64,000 nucleotides of DNA from Cupriavidus nantongensis (GCF_001598055.1 NZ_CP014844.1:1116001-1180000), one strand, 5' to 3'. Shown: positions 27,506 through 37,524, counted from the first letter of the stretch. A program made the numbers and translations. The notes: generated by a model not told the origin, from the sequence alone.

Positions 27506-28255
27506 ATGAAAGTACTCGTCGCAGTCAAGCGGGTGGTGGATTACAACGTCAAGGTCCGCGTCAAGGCGGACGGTTCGGGCGTCGATCTGGCCAACGTCAA
27601 GATGAGCATGAACCCCTTCGACGAAATCGCCGTGGAAGAGGCCGTGCGCCTGAAGGAAGCCGGCGTTGCCACCGAAGTGGTCGCGGTGTCGTGCGGTGTC
27701 ACGCAGTGCCAGGAAACCCTGCGCACCGCGATGGCCATCGGTGCCGACCGCGGCATCCTGGTGGAATCGAACGAAGACCTGCAACCGCTGGCCGTGGCCA
27801 AGCTGCTGAAGGCGCTGATCGACAAGGAACAGCCGCAACTGGTGATCCTGGGCAAGCAGGCCATCGACGACGACTCCAACCAGACCGGCCAGATGGTCGC
27901 CGCGCTGGCCAACCTGCCGCAAGCCACGTTCGCCTCGAAGGTGGTAGTGGCCGATGGCAAGGCGTCGGTCACGCGTGAAGTCGACGGCGGCCTGGAAACG
28001 CTGTCGCTGAGCCTGCCGGCGGTGGTGACCACCGACCTGCGCCTGAACGAGCCGCGCTACGTCACGCTGCCGAACATCATGAAGGCGAAGAAGAAGCCGC
28101 TCGACACCGTCAAGCCGGAAGACCTCGGCGTCGACGTCAAGCCGCGCCTGTCGACCCTGAAAGTGGTCGAGCCGCCCAAGCGCAGCGCGGGTGTGATGGT
28201 GCCGGACGTCGCGACGCTGGTGCAGAAGCTGAAGAACGAAGCCAAGGTTATCTGA
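27506..28255 (+). CDS. etfB: Electron transfer flavoprotein subunit beta
   Basis: Smaller, AMP-binding subunit of the ETF heterodimer that carries electrons from acyl-CoA dehydrogenases to ETF-ubiquinone oxidoreductase. The 249-residue protein begins [19 protein letters not shown]. It contains [27 protein letters not shown]-like [24 protein letters not shown] and the ETF-beta signature region [32 protein letters not shown] before the ATG is a fair ribosome binding site. etfA begins 20 bases downstream. Confidence 0.97.
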   Translation: MKVLVAVKRVVDYNVKVRVKADGSGVDLANVKMSMNPFDEIAVEEAVRLKEAGVATEVVAVSCGVTQCQETLRTAMAIGADRGILVESNEDLQPLAVAKLLKALIDKEQPQLVILGKQAIDDDSNQTGQMVAALANLPQATFASKVVVADGKASVTREVDGGLETLSLSLPAVVTTDLRLNEPRYVTLPNIMKAKKKPLDTVKPEDLGVDVKPRLSTLKVVEPPKRSAGVMVPDVATLVQKLKNEAKVI

Positions 28256-28275
28256 GAGCGCGGGGGAGAAATAAC

Positions 28276-29211
28276 ATGACTGCACTCGTCATTGCTGAAC
28301 ACGACAATCAATCGATCAAGGGCGCCACGCTCAACACCGTGACCGCCGCAGCCCAGTGCGGCGGCGACGTGCACGTGCTGGTGGCCGGCGCCAACGCCAA
28401 GGCCGCGGCCGATGCCGCCGCCAAGATCGCCGGCGTGACCAAGGTCCTGCTGGCCGACGCTCCGTACTTTGGCGACGGCCTGGCAGAGAACGTGGCCGAG
28501 CAGGCACTGGCCATCGCCAACGACTACTCGCACATCCTGGCCCCGGCCACCCCGTACGGCAAGAACATCCTGCCGCGCGTGGCCGCCAAGCTGGACGTGG
28601 CCCAGATCTCGGAAATCTCCAAGGTCGACGCCCCGGACACCTTCGAGCGCCCGATCTACGCCGGCAACGCCATCGCCACGGTCAAGTCGGAAGACAAGAT
28701 CAAGGTCATCACCGTGCGCGGCACCGCGTTCGATGCCGCCGCAGCCGAAGGTGGCTCGGCCGCCGTCGAGACCCTGCCGGCCGTGGCCGACGCTGGCGTT
28801 TCGCAATTCGTTTCGCGCGAAGTGGCCAAGAGCGACCGTCCGGAACTGACCGCCGCCAAGATCATCGTCTCGGGTGGCCGTGGCGTGGGCTCGGGCGAGA
28901 ACTACACCAAGGTGCTGACGCCGCTGGCCGACAAGCTCAACGCCGCGCTGGGCGCCTCGCGCGCCGCGGTGGACGCCGGCTTCGTGCCGAACGACTACCA
29001 GGTCGGCCAGACCGGCAAGATCGTCGCGCCGCAGCTGTATATCGCCGTCGGTATCTCGGGCGCGATCCAGCACCTGGCCGGCATGAAGGACTCCAAGGTG
29101 ATCGTCGCGATCAACAAGGATGCCGAGGCCCCGATCTTCTCGGTGGCCGACTACGGCCTGGTGGGCGACCTGAACACCGTGGTGCCGGAGCTGGTGGCAG
29201 CACTGGGCTGA
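28276..29211 (+). CDS. etfA: Electron transfer flavoprotein subunit alpha
   Basis: FAD-binding ETF subunit, 311 residues. The N-terminal domain starts [20 protein letters not shown]. The C-terminal FAD domain has [12 protein letters not shown], a serine/glycine flavin loop, then [20 protein letters not shown] and [20 protein letters not shown]. These match the ETF-alpha consensus without gaps. GGGGGAGAAATAAC precedes the start. With etfB it supplies the electron acceptor for the acyl-CoA dehydrogenase encoded 118 bases downstream. Confidence 0.97.
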   Translation: MTALVIAEHDNQSIKGATLNTVTAAAQCGGDVHVLVAGANAKAAADAAAKIAGVTKVLLADAPYFGDGLAENVAEQALAIANDYSHILAPATPYGKNILPRVAAKLDVAQISEISKVDAPDTFERPIYAGNAIATVKSEDKIKVITVRGTAFDAAAAEGGSAAVETLPAVADAGVSQFVSREVAKSDRPELTAAKIIVSGGRGVGSGENYTKVLTPLADKLNAALGASRAAVDAGFVPNDYQVGQTGKIVAPQLYIAVGISGAIQHLAGMKDSKVIVAINKDAEAPIFSVADYGLVGDLNTVVPELVAALG

Positions 29212-29222
29212 TGCCGCGCCGG

Positions 29223-29251
29223 CCGTGCCGGCCGCATTGCGGCCGGCACGG
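29223..29251 (+). terminator. Perfect 13-bp GC hairpin after etfA
   Basis: CCGTGCCGGCCGC pairs with GCGGCCGGCACGG around an ATT loop, starting 12 bases after the etfA stop. It lacks a U-tract. A classical terminator follows 24 bases later, so this first hairpin may stabilise the etf mRNA 3' end. Confidence 0.5.
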
Positions 29252-29274
29252 ACAACAGCAGGCAGCAAGTAACG

Positions 29275-29309
29275 AGCCGTTCCGGGGGCGACCCGCGAAC
29301 GGCTTTTTT
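29275..29309 (+). terminator. Rho-independent terminator between etfA and the acyl-CoA dehydrogenase gene
   Basis: GCCGTTC pairs with GAACGGC, with an inner GGG/CCC stem, followed by TTTTTT. It ends 21 bases before the next ATG, so the downstream gene depends on read-through or on a promoter upstream of this hairpin. Confidence 0.8.
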
Positions 29310-29329
29310 ATACATGTTGGGAGACATCG

Positions 29330-31114
29330 ATGACCTACCGTGCGCCGATCAAGGACATGCTGTTCGTCATGAACGAGCTGGCCGGCCTTGAGGCCGTCAG
29401 CCAGCTGCCCGGCTTCGAGGAAGCCACCCCCGAAACCGCCGAGGCCGTGCTCGACGAGGCCGCCAAGTTCAACGAGCAGGTGGTGGCGCCGCTGAACCGC
29501 GCCGGCGACCTCGATCCGAGCAGCTGGAAGGACGGCGTGGTCACCACCACGCCCGGCTTCAGGGAAGCCTTCCGCCAGTTCGGCGAGGGCGGCTGGCAGG
29601 GCGTGCTGCATCCGCAGGAATTCGGCGGCCAGGGCCTGCCCAAGCTGATCGCCACGGCGTGCAACGAGATGCTGAACACCGCGAACCTGTCGTTCGCGCT
29701 GTGCCCGCTGCTGACCGACGGCGCCATCGAGGCGCTGCTGACGGCAGGTTCCGACGCCCAGAAGGCCACCTTCCTGCCCAGGCTGATCTCGGGCGAGTGG
29801 ACCGGCACCATGAACCTGACCGAGCCGCAGGCCGGCTCGGACCTGGCTGCGGTGCGCACCCGCGCCGAGCCGCAGGGCGACGGCACCTACAAGGTGTTCG
29901 GCACCAAGATCTTCATCACCTACGGCGAGCACGACATGGCGCAGAACATCGTGCATCTCGTGCTGGCCCGCACGCCCAACGCGCCCGAAGGCGTCAAGGG
30001 CATCTCGCTGTTCATCGTGCCCAAGTTCCTGGTCAATGACGATGGCAGCACCGGCGCGCGCAACGACGTGCATTGCGTCTCGATCGAACACAAGCTGGGC
30101 ATCAAGGCCAGCCCCACGGCGGTGCTGCAGTTCGGCGACCATGGCGGCGCGATCGGCACGCTGGTCGGCGAAGAAAACCGCGGCCTCGAGTACATGTTCA
30201 TCATGATGAACTCGGCGCGTTTCTCGGTCGGCATGCAAGGGATCGCGGTGTCCGAGCGCGCCTACCAGCAGGCGGTGGCGTATGCGCGCGAGCGCGTGCA
30301 GAGCCGCCCGGTCGATGGCTCGGCGCGCGAGGCGGTGACCATCATCCACCATCCCGACGTCAAGCGCATGCTGATGACCATGCGCGCGCTGACCGAAGGC
30401 GCGCGCGCGGTGGCGTACGTGGCCGCGGCCGCCAGCGACACGGCGCACCAGCATCCCGACGAAGCCGTGCGCAAGCAGAGCCAGGCGTTCTACGAGTTCA
30501 TGGTGCCGGTGGTGAAGGGCTGGAGCACCGAGCTGTCGATCGATGTCACCAGCCTGGGCGTGCAGGTGCACGGCGGCATGGGCTTTATCGAGGAAACCGG
30601 CGCGGCACAGCACTACCGCGACGCGCGCATCCTGCCGATCTACGAGGGCACCACGGCGATCCAGGCCAATGACCTGGTCGGCCGCAAGACCGTGCGCGAC
30701 GGCGGTGCCGTGGCGCGCGCGATCTGCACGCAGATCGCCGAGACCGAGGCCGCGCTCGGCCGGCACGGCGGCGCTGCCTTCACCGCGGTGCAGGCGCAGC
30801 TGGCCAGGGGCCGCGCCGCGCTGGAAGCCGTGATCGAGTTCGTCGTCGCCAACGCCAAGTCGGACCCGAACGCGGTGTTCGCCGGCAGCGTGCCTTACCT
30901 GAAGCTGTGCGGCATCGTGTTCTCCGGCTGGCAGTTCGGGCGCGCCATGCTGGCCGCTGACGCGAAACGGGCCGACGATCCGGCCTTCCACGAAGCCAAG
31001 ATCGCCACCGCGCATTTCTTTGCCGAGCACATCCTGTCGCAGGCATCGGCGCTGCGCGATGCCGTGGTCGGCGGCGGGGCGCCGGCCAATGCGCTGAGCG
31101 CCGAGCAGTTCTGA
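29330..31114 (+). CDS. Acyl-CoA dehydrogenase (long form with C-terminal extension)
   Basis: FAD-dependent oxidation of acyl-CoA to trans-2-enoyl-CoA, passing electrons to ETF. The 594-residue protein has an extra N-terminal segment (MTYRAPIKDMLFVMNELAGL), then the ACAD core with MNLTEPQAGSDLAAVRT and FITYGEHDMAQNIVHLVLAR. The catalytic glutamate is in LPIYEGTTAIQANDL, and a C-terminal domain with AYLKLCGIVF-like sequence (PYLKLCGIVFSGWQFGRAM) follows. This is the roughly 600-residue bacterial class often named acyl-CoA dehydrogenase C-terminal-domain protein. The substrate chain length cannot be read from sequence. TTGGGAGA gives a good ribosome binding site. Confidence 0.93.
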   Translation: MTYRAPIKDMLFVMNELAGLEAVSQLPGFEEATPETAEAVLDEAAKFNEQVVAPLNRAGDLDPSSWKDGVVTTTPGFREAFRQFGEGGWQGVLHPQEFGGQGLPKLIATACNEMLNTANLSFALCPLLTDGAIEALLTAGSDAQKATFLPRLISGEWTGTMNLTEPQAGSDLAAVRTRAEPQGDGTYKVFGTKIFITYGEHDMAQNIVHLVLARTPNAPEGVKGISLFIVPKFLVNDDGSTGARNDVHCVSIEHKLGIKASPTAVLQFGDHGGAIGTLVGEENRGLEYMFIMMNSARFSVGMQGIAVSERAYQQAVAYARERVQSRPVDGSAREAVTIIHHPDVKRMLMTMRALTEGARAVAYVAAAASDTAHQHPDEAVRKQSQAFYEFMVPVVKGWSTELSIDVTSLGVQVHGGMGFIEETGAAQHYRDARILPIYEGTTAIQANDLVGRKTVRDGGAVARAICTQIAETEAALGRHGGAAFTAVQAQLARGRAALEAVIEFVVANAKSDPNAVFAGSVPYLKLCGIVFSGWQFGRAMLAADAKRADDPAFHEAKIATAHFFAEHILSQASALRDAVVGGGAPANALSAEQF

Positions 31115-31143
31115 GCGATGCGCGCGGCGCGCGGATAGAAAAA

Positions 31144-31170
31144 GGGCGACCCGCGAGGTCGCCCTTTTTT
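31144..31170. terminator. Bidirectional terminator between the acyl-CoA dehydrogenase gene and dadA
   Basis: GGGCGACC pairs with GGTCGCCC around a CGCGA loop, flanked by an A-run and six T residues. It can serve both converging genes. Confidence 0.92.
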
Positions 31171-31192
31171 GCTTTGGGAAGTCGGTCTTGTA

Positions 31193-32497
31193 TCAGGCGG
31201 CTGCCGGACGCGGCGCCAGGTGATGGCGCGCCGGCTTCAGGTAGCGGCCGACCGACAGGTCGTCGGCACGGATCGCCGGCGACTTGCCCGAGACCAGGTC
31301 CGACAGCAACTGGCCCGAGCCGCAGGCCATGGTCCAGCCGAGCGTGCCGTGGCCGGTATTCAGCCACAGGCCGCGCACCTGGGTCGGGCCGACAATGGGC
31401 GTGCCGTCCGGGGTCATCGGGCGCAGGCCGGTCCAGAAGGTGGCCTGGCTGACATCGCCGGCGCCCGGGAACAGGTCGGTCACAACATGCTCGAGCGTGC
31501 GGCGCTTGGCCGGGTCCAGGCTGCGGTCATAGCCGACGATCTGCGCCATGCCGCCGACACGGATGCGGTCGTCGAAGCGGGTCAGCGCCACCTTGTAGGT
31601 CTCGTCGAGCACCGTCGAGACCGGCCCGCGCGAGGCATCGCTGAGCGGCACGGTGATCGAGAAGCCCTTGAGCGGATACACCGGCAGGTTGGACATGCCG
31701 CGCAGGAAGGGTTTGACCAGCTGCGTCGACCAGCTGCCCAGCGCCACCACCACTAGGTCCGCCGCGATCGGCTCGCCATCGACCACGGCACCGGTGACGG
31801 CATCGCCCTGGCTCATCAGTCCGTCGATCGAGCGGTTGTACAGGAAGCGCACGCCGAGCGTGCCGGCCATGCTGGCCAGGCGCTGCGTGAACAGCGCGCA
31901 GTCGCCGGTTTCGTCATTGGGAAGGCGCAGGCCGCCGGCCAGCTTGTGGCGGACGGCGGCCAGCGCCGGTTCGCTCGCGGCGAGTTCTTCGCGCGAAAGC
32001 AACTGGTAGGGGACTCCGGCCTGCTCCAGCACCGCGATGTCCTTGGCCGCGCCGTGCAGCTGCTCGTCGGTGCGGAACACCTGCAACGTGCCTTGCTGGC
32101 GGCCTTCGTAGGCAATGCCGGTTTCCGCGCGCAGCGCGCGGATGCAGTCGCGGCTGTACTCGGCCAGCCGCACCATGCGCTCCTTGTTGACGGCATAGCG
32201 GCCGGCGCTGCAGTTCAGCAGCATCTGCCACATCCATTGCAGCTGGAACAGCGTGCCGTCCGGACGGATGCTGAGCGGCGCGTGCTCCTGGAACATCCAT
32301 TTGATCGCCTTCAGCGGCACGCCGGGCGCGGCCCACGGCGACGCGTAGCCGGGCGAGATCTGGCCCGCATTGGCAAAGCTGGTGCCGAGCGCGGGGCCGG
32401 CCTCGCGGTCGACCACGGTCACTTCATGACCGGCCCTGGCCAGGTACCACGCACTGGTGACGCCAATCACGCCACTGCCAAGTACGAGAACGCGCAT
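31193..32497 (-). CDS. dadA: D-amino acid dehydrogenase small subunit
   Basis: FAD-dependent, membrane-associated oxidation of D-amino acids (chiefly D-alanine) to keto acids. The 434-residue protein opens with the dinucleotide motif [21 protein letters not shown], followed by [32 protein letters not shown], which is typical of DadA. The C-terminal FAD region includes [18 protein letters not shown] and [26 protein letters not shown] lies about nine bases before the start. It is divergent from an Lrp-type regulator, with a palindrome between them. No alanine racemase gene is adjacent. Confidence 0.95.
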   Translation of the reverse strand: MRVLVLGSGVIGVTSAWYLARAGHEVTVVDREAGPALGTSFANAGQISPGYASPWAAPGVPLKAIKWMFQEHAPLSIRPDGTLFQLQWMWQMLLNCSAGRYAVNKERMVRLAEYSRDCIRALRAETGIAYEGRQQGTLQVFRTDEQLHGAAKDIAVLEQAGVPYQLLSREELAASEPALAAVRHKLAGGLRLPNDETGDCALFTQRLASMAGTLGVRFLYNRSIDGLMSQGDAVTGAVVDGEPIAADLVVVALGSWSTQLVKPFLRGMSNLPVYPLKGFSITVPLSDASRGPVSTVLDETYKVALTRFDDRIRVGGMAQIVGYDRSLDPAKRRTLEHVVTDLFPGAGDVSQATFWTGLRPMTPDGTPIVGPTQVRGLWLNTGHGTLGWTMACGSGQLLSDLVSGKSPAIRADDLSVGRYLKPARHHLAPRPAAA

Positions 32498-32525
32498 TTC
32501 GGGGGCTCCAACTGCGATGACTACG

Positions 32526-32563
32526 GTATAGAGGATTTGTCTCTATACTATTGAATGCATTCC
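32526..32563. promoter_or_regulatory. Divergent dadA/lrp operator-promoter
   Basis: GTATAGAG and CTCTATAC (32527-32549, 7-base spacer) form a perfect inverted repeat. Each arm overlaps a -10-like hexamer: TATACC on the minus strand (32526-32531) for dadA and TATACT on the plus strand (32545-32550) for the regulator. A second perfect palindrome, GAATGCATTC, lies at 32554-32563. This fits an Lrp-family autoregulated divergon. Confidence 0.6.
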
Positions 32564-32604
32564 AGTCATAGTTACCGAATTTCTCAGGAAAACAGGAAAA
32601 ACTC

Positions 32605-33108
32605 ATGAGAACGAGTCGCCAGCCCCAGCGCACGCTCGACCGGCTCGACCGCAAGATCCTGACCGCGCTGCAGAGCGACGGCAGGATGTCGATGAAAGAC
32701 CTGGCCGAGGCGGTCGGGCTGACCATCACGCCGTGCATCGAGCGCGTCAAGCGCCTGGAGCGCGATGGTGTCATCATGGGCTACTACGCACGGCTCAACC
32801 CGGCCCTGTTGGGCAGCGCGCTGCTGGTGTTCGTCGAGATCTCGCTCGGGAACAAGTCGGGCAATATGTTCGAGCAGTTCCGCCGCGAGGTGCTGCGGAT
32901 TCCGGAAGTGCTGGAATGCCACCTGGTGTCGGGCGATTTCGACTACCTGATCAAGGCGCGCATCCGCGAGATCGGCGAATACCGCCGGCTGCTGGGCGAC
33001 ATCCTGCTGCAGCTGCCGGGCGCGGCGCAGTCGAAGAGCTATGTGGTGATGGAAGAGATCAAGGAGACACTGGCCATCTCGGTAGAGGAGAAGAGCCAGG
33101 CCGCGTAA
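32605..33108 (+). CDS. Lrp/AsnC-family transcriptional regulator
   Basis: A 167-residue feast/famine regulator. The N-terminal winged helix-turn-helix runs LDRLDRKILTALQSDGRMSM to KDLAEAVGLTITPCIERVKR. The C-terminal RAM (ligand-binding) domain includes VLECHLVSGDFDYLIKARI and a last strand SYVVMEEIKET. Its divergent position from dadA suggests it is the DadR-like activator that responds to alanine, as in E. coli and Pseudomonas. The sequence is close to Lrp itself, so a broader role is possible. A radical SAM gene follows after 11 bases. Confidence 0.92.
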   Translation: MRTSRQPQRTLDRLDRKILTALQSDGRMSMKDLAEAVGLTITPCIERVKRLERDGVIMGYYARLNPALLGSALLVFVEISLGNKSGNMFEQFRREVLRIPEVLECHLVSGDFDYLIKARIREIGEYRRLLGDILLQLPGAAQSKSYVVMEEIKETLAISVEEKSQAA

Positions 33109-33119
33109 CGAAGGCCAGC

Positions 33120-34349
33120 ATGGAGCGCCCCCCGCCTAAACCCAAATTCCCCGCCAGGCCCCCCGCCAGCGCGACGCGGCGCGAGGCCGACCCCGACGCG
33201 CAGGCGCCGCCGGCCGGCGCGCGTCCGCCGGTGGCGCGCAAGGGCCGCGGCGCCGTCAGCAACCTGCAGGGGCGTTTCGAGCGCGACCAGCGCGAGGCGT
33301 TCGACGATGGCTGGGGGCCGGGGCCGGAAGACACCGCTGCGGCGCCCGAAGCCATCGCGGGCGCGGACGACGCGCCGCTGCCGCCGCTGCGCACCGAAGT
33401 CCATCTGGAGCGCGCCCGCTCCGTGCTGACGCGCAATGCCTCGCCGGATGTTCCGTTCGACGTTTCGCTCAATCCCTACCGCGGTTGCGAGCACGGCTGC
33501 ATCTATTGCTTCGCCCGGCCGACGCACGCCTACCTGGACCTGTCGCCGGGGCTGGACTTCGAAACCCAGCTCTACGCCAAGACCAATGCCGCCGAGCGCC
33601 TGCGCGAAACGCTGGCGCGGCCGTCGTACCGCTGCGAGACCATCGCGCTGGGCGTCAACACCGACGCCTACCAGCCGATCGAGCGTGAGCAGCGCATCAC
33701 GCGCAGCCTGCTGGAAGTGCTGCACGAATGCGACCACCCGGTGGCGCTGATCACCAAATCTTCACTGATCGAGCGCGATATCGACCTGCTCGCGCCGATG
33801 GCGGCCAAGCGGCTGGCGGTGGCGGCACTGACCATCACCACGCTCGACGCCGGCATTGCCCGCACGCTCGAGCCGCGCGCGGCGACGCCGTCGCGGCGGC
33901 TGCGCACCATCCGCACGCTGACCGACGCCGGCATCCCGGTCGGGGTCAGCATCGCCCCGGTGATTCCCTTCATCACCGAACCGGACCTGGAGCGCGTGCT
34001 GGAAGCGGCGCGCGAGGCGGGCGCCGTGTATGCGAACTACATCGTGCTGCGATTGCCGTGGGAAGTGCGGCCGCTGTTCGAGGAATGGCTGCAGGCACAC
34101 TTCCCCGACCGGGCCGAGCGGGTCATGAACCGCGTGCGGGACATGCGCGAAGGCAAAGCCTACGATGCGAACTTTGCCACGCGCATGCGCGGGACCGGCG
34201 TGTGGGCGGACTTGCTGCGCCAGCGCTTCTACAAGGCCGCCGAACGGCTCGGCTTCCGCTACAACCGGTTTGAACTGGATACTTCGCGTTTTCGCCCGCC
34301 GGCGGCGGCACCCAGCGGCAAGGACGATCCGCAGGGTTCACTGTTCTGA
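33120..34349 (+). CDS. PA0069-family radical SAM protein (SplB-like)
   Basis: A 409-residue putative radical SAM enzyme of unknown reaction. The iron-sulfur cysteines are C123, C127 and C130 in the motif CEHGCIYC, followed by FARPTHAYLDLSPGLDFETQ. The order C-x3-C-x2-C and the later segments TDAYQPIEREQRITRSLLEV and PVIPFITEPDLERVLEAA fit COG1533 (spore photoproduct lyase-related). The first 95 residues are Pro/Arg-rich, with NLQGRFERDQREAFDDGWG, a conserved element of this family. ATG 33120 has GAAGG just upstream. It may be co-transcribed with the lrp gene. Confidence 0.88.
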   Translation: MERPPPKPKFPARPPASATRREADPDAQAPPAGARPPVARKGRGAVSNLQGRFERDQREAFDDGWGPGPEDTAAAPEAIAGADDAPLPPLRTEVHLERARSVLTRNASPDVPFDVSLNPYRGCEHGCIYCFARPTHAYLDLSPGLDFETQLYAKTNAAERLRETLARPSYRCETIALGVNTDAYQPIEREQRITRSLLEVLHECDHPVALITKSSLIERDIDLLAPMAAKRLAVAALTITTLDAGIARTLEPRAATPSRRLRTIRTLTDAGIPVGVSIAPVIPFITEPDLERVLEAAREAGAVYANYIVLRLPWEVRPLFEEWLQAHFPDRAERVMNRVRDMREGKAYDANFATRMRGTGVWADLLRQRFYKAAERLGFRYNRFELDTSRFRPPAAAPSGKDDPQGSLF

Positions 34350-34498
34350 GCCTTCAGAGCGGCTGCGGTGGCCTGCTGGTCGCCGATCATGCTGCTGGCG
34401 AGTTCCAGCGCGGCCTTGGCGCTCGATGGCGGCAGTCCCGAGGACAGCGCCAGCCTGACGGCGATCGCCGCCAGGCGTCCTTCCTCATAGCTTGGCAT
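34259..34498 (-). CDS. Small hypothetical protein overlapping the radical SAM gene tail
   Basis: A 79-codon frame starting MPSYEEGRLAAIAVRLALSS, with AAAGGAG 11 bases before the ATG, one of the better ribosome binding sites in this area. Residues 1-50 form two plausible amphipathic helices (LAAIAVRLALSS; SAKAALELASSMIGDQQ). The last 30 codons overlap the 3' end of the radical SAM gene on the other strand and are low-complexity. No family is recognised. A chance frame cannot be excluded in DNA of this GC content. Confidence 0.45.
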   Translation of the reverse strand: MPSYEEGRLAAIAVRLALSSGLPPSSAKAALELASSMIGDQQATAAALKAQNSEPCGSSLPLGAAAGGRKREVSSSNRL

Positions 34499-34669
34499 GT
34501 CGATTCTTGCTCCTTTGCGCTGCCGGGGCATGGCCTCGCCGCGCGTCGTCGCGCCGCCAGGATCGGACGGCTCTACCAGTATGGGCGAATTGGCAGAAAG
34601 GGAAACCGGCGTTTGCGGCCGCATTGACCGCGCACAAGCGCTGCGCCAGTGTTAGCCGTGCGCAGGCGC

Positions 34670-35161
34670 CTACTGCGACAGTTCGCGCGCGGCCTCGACC
34701 TGCGACTCGAAGAAGGTCTGGAAGCTGATCGCCAGCCCCGCCATAAGCAGGCCGGTACCGATCAGCAGCGACAGGATCACCAGGATCACCACCGGCCAGC
34801 CCGAACGCGTGGGTTTGCCGTGCGGGTTGAAGCGGGCATCCCATTTGTCGTCCGGGCGCAGCCCGTAGACGATCGCCGCCAGGAAGGCGCTGATGACGGA
34901 AATGCCGCCGGCCACGGCAAAGGTCCAGTTCAGGGCCGGGCTGCCCGCGCCGGTGGCCATCGAGGCCACGCCGATGGCGCCGGCCAGCAGCGCCAGCAGA
35001 TGCGCCCAGCCATACAGGTCGCGCAGGCCGCCGAGGTAGAAGCGGTGCGCGCCCAGGCTGCCGAACAGGAACGCCAGCGCCACGGTCAGTAGCTTCGATT
35101 TGCCGCGCGCGGACGGCGTGGCGAGCGGAGAGGCGTGGCGGGCTGGCGTGGCTGCGGGCAT
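34670..35161 (-). CDS. TM2 domain-containing membrane protein
   Basis: A 163-residue inner-membrane protein. The region KSKLLTVALAFLFGSLGAHRFYLGG is the TM2 signature (a helix, then G-x-H-R-F-Y-L-G). It is followed by more hydrophobic segments around 70-110 and a C-terminal helix (WPVVILVILSLLIGTGLLMAG). Between them is a charged loop with RPDDKWDARFNPHGKP. TM2 proteins have no settled bacterial function. A GAGAGG-type ribosome binding site lies about ten bases before the start. Neighbouring minus-strand genes are small and unrelated. Confidence 0.82.
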   Translation of the reverse strand: MPAATPARHASPLATPSARGKSKLLTVALAFLFGSLGAHRFYLGGLRDLYGWAHLLALLAGAIGVASMATGAGSPALNWTFAVAGGISVISAFLAAIVYGLRPDDKWDARFNPHGKPTRSGWPVVILVILSLLIGTGLLMAGLAISFQTFFESQVEAARELSQ

Positions 35162-35304
35162 GGTCGGAAGGAGAGGTTCAGGCCTGGGATGCAGGCCGGC
35201 GTTGCGCCGGCACGGAAGTGGCGGCGCAAGGGTACCGGCCGGCCCACATTGTACGCCGGCAGTCAGCGCAAGGAAGGGAAGTGCGTCAAAAGGCGCCAGC
35301 GGCG

Positions 35305-35463
35305 CTAATGCCAGCCGCCGGCGATCAGGCCGCGGATAAACGCCGAGGCGTGTTCGCTGATATGGGTTTCGCTGTAGAGAACCAGGGTCAGGATGCCCAT
35401 GAACAGGATCGACAGCGATAGCTGGCCCGCGTGTTCGGCCAGGTCGCTAAGCAGGGGTGACAT
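35305..35463 (-). CDS. Small single-helix membrane protein (52 residues)
   Basis: Starts MSPLLSDLAEHAGQLSLSIL and has one clear membrane helix (LSLSILFMGILTLVLYS, about 15-31). A short tail ends IRGLIAGGWH. TGAGG sits seven bases before the ATG. The longer frame upstream is Arg/Pro/Cys-rich and unlikely to be coding. No family is recognised. It lies between the TM2 gene and a secreted hypothetical. The 284 bases upstream (35464-35747) contain no other gene that I can support. Confidence 0.6.
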   Translation of the reverse strand: MSPLLSDLAEHAGQLSLSILFMGILTLVLYSETHISEHASAFIRGLIAGGWH

Positions 35464-35747
35464 GACAAACCTCACAGAATTATTGTCATTCTGGAGGCTG
35501 CGCCCGGGCCGTCTTGGTCGGGTCCCGGCAGGAGGTGTCGGGCAGAGGCAGGTCAGTTCGATTGCCGTCCGCACATGACGGCACGCTGTGAGCCCCGGAC
35601 AGCGCCGGGCGGCAGCCTGTGCGCGCGCCCGGAAACGGGGCACACACTTAAGTAGAGACAGGCCGGGCGGGGGCGGAGTTCCGCAGCGAGCGGCGGGGCG
35701 CGGTATTCGGCAGCGAGCAGCCGCCAGGGAAGCGGCGCCGGCGGCGA

Positions 35748-36143
35748 TCAGCGGCCGTTGTCGCGGCCGCGCGCCTGCCAGCCAGGGCCGATCTGGCCCT
35801 GGCGCGGCTCGTTGCGGGCCTCATTGGGGGGATTGCGCTCGGGGCCGCGGCCGCGGTTGTCGTCGCGAGCGCCGGCGAGCGCGGCGCGGCGGCCGCTGAG
35901 GCGGTCGTCGGCGCGGGCGCGCGCCTCCATCCGGTCGATCTGCGCCTGCACGTGTTCACGGCTTTCGGCGCGCACGCTGGCCATCTGCCAGCCGTCGCCG
36001 GACTGGATCCGGGCGGGCCGGCCATCGGAACGGATTTGTTGCCAGAACGCGCCCTGGGCATGGCTGGCGGCTACCGCGCCGACCAGGCTCGAGGCCACCA
36101 GGATGCCAGCCACCAGGTCGCGCAGGAGAGAGCGGGTGAGCAT
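35748..36143 (-). CDS. Exported hypothetical protein
   Basis: A 131-residue protein with a signal peptide (SLLRDLVAGILVASSLVGAVAASHAQ, cleavage near residue 30). The mature part starts GAFWQQIRSDGRPARIQSGD, then a helix rich in Arg/Glu/Ala (RAESREHVQAQIDRMEARAR). The Arg/Asn/Gly-rich tail (RGPERNPPNEARNEPRQGQ) is probably disordered. No domain is recognised. It reads on the minus strand with a 104-base gap plus an inverted repeat upstream. High pI suggests nucleic-acid, cell-wall or LPS contact, which is speculation. Confidence 0.7.
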   Translation of the reverse strand: MLTRSLLRDLVAGILVASSLVGAVAASHAQGAFWQQIRSDGRPARIQSGDGWQMASVRAESREHVQAQIDRMEARARADDRLSGRRAALAGARDDNRGRGPERNPPNEARNEPRQGQIGPGWQARGRDNGR

Positions 36144-36230
36144 GCGGATTCCCAGGGTCCTGTCGCGCTGTGTTGCTGTTGGAAGATGGGTTCATGGTAC
36201 GCATGGGGCATCGGGGCGCCTATGCCAATC

Positions 36231-36248
36231 CCGTTACCGGTGTAACGG
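36231..36248. promoter_or_regulatory. Inverted repeat upstream of the exported hypothetical gene
   Basis: CCGTTAC and GTAACGG form 7-base arms around CGGT, 88 bases upstream of the minus-strand start at 36143. There is no U-tract, so an operator is more likely than a terminator. The regulator is unknown. Confidence 0.4.
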
Positions 36249-36296
36249 ATTGTTTCGCCTGCACAAAGCCGCGCCGGGCGGGGGTTTCAGCCGGAT

Positions 36297-37427
<1,131 letters not shown>

Positions 37428-37495
37428 GTATGGCCTCCTGTCGCGGTTTTTGCCACGATGCCTGCGCCGCGTTCACGCGTCAACCACCTAAGTGT

Positions 37496-37524
37496 TTGTT
37501 TGGCCTCGGGAATTGGGCTATACT
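37496..37524 (+). promoter_or_regulatory. rpsP operon promoter
   Basis: TTGTTT (37496-37501) and TATACT (37519-37524) are separated by 17 bases, a good sigma-70 arrangement. It lies 55 bases before the rpsP start. Confidence 0.6.

Noticed and set aside
32733..33119. N-terminal extension of the radical SAM protein into lrp
   Set aside because: This stretch is out of frame with, and covered by, the well-supported lrp gene. The ATG at 33120 has its own ribosome binding site.
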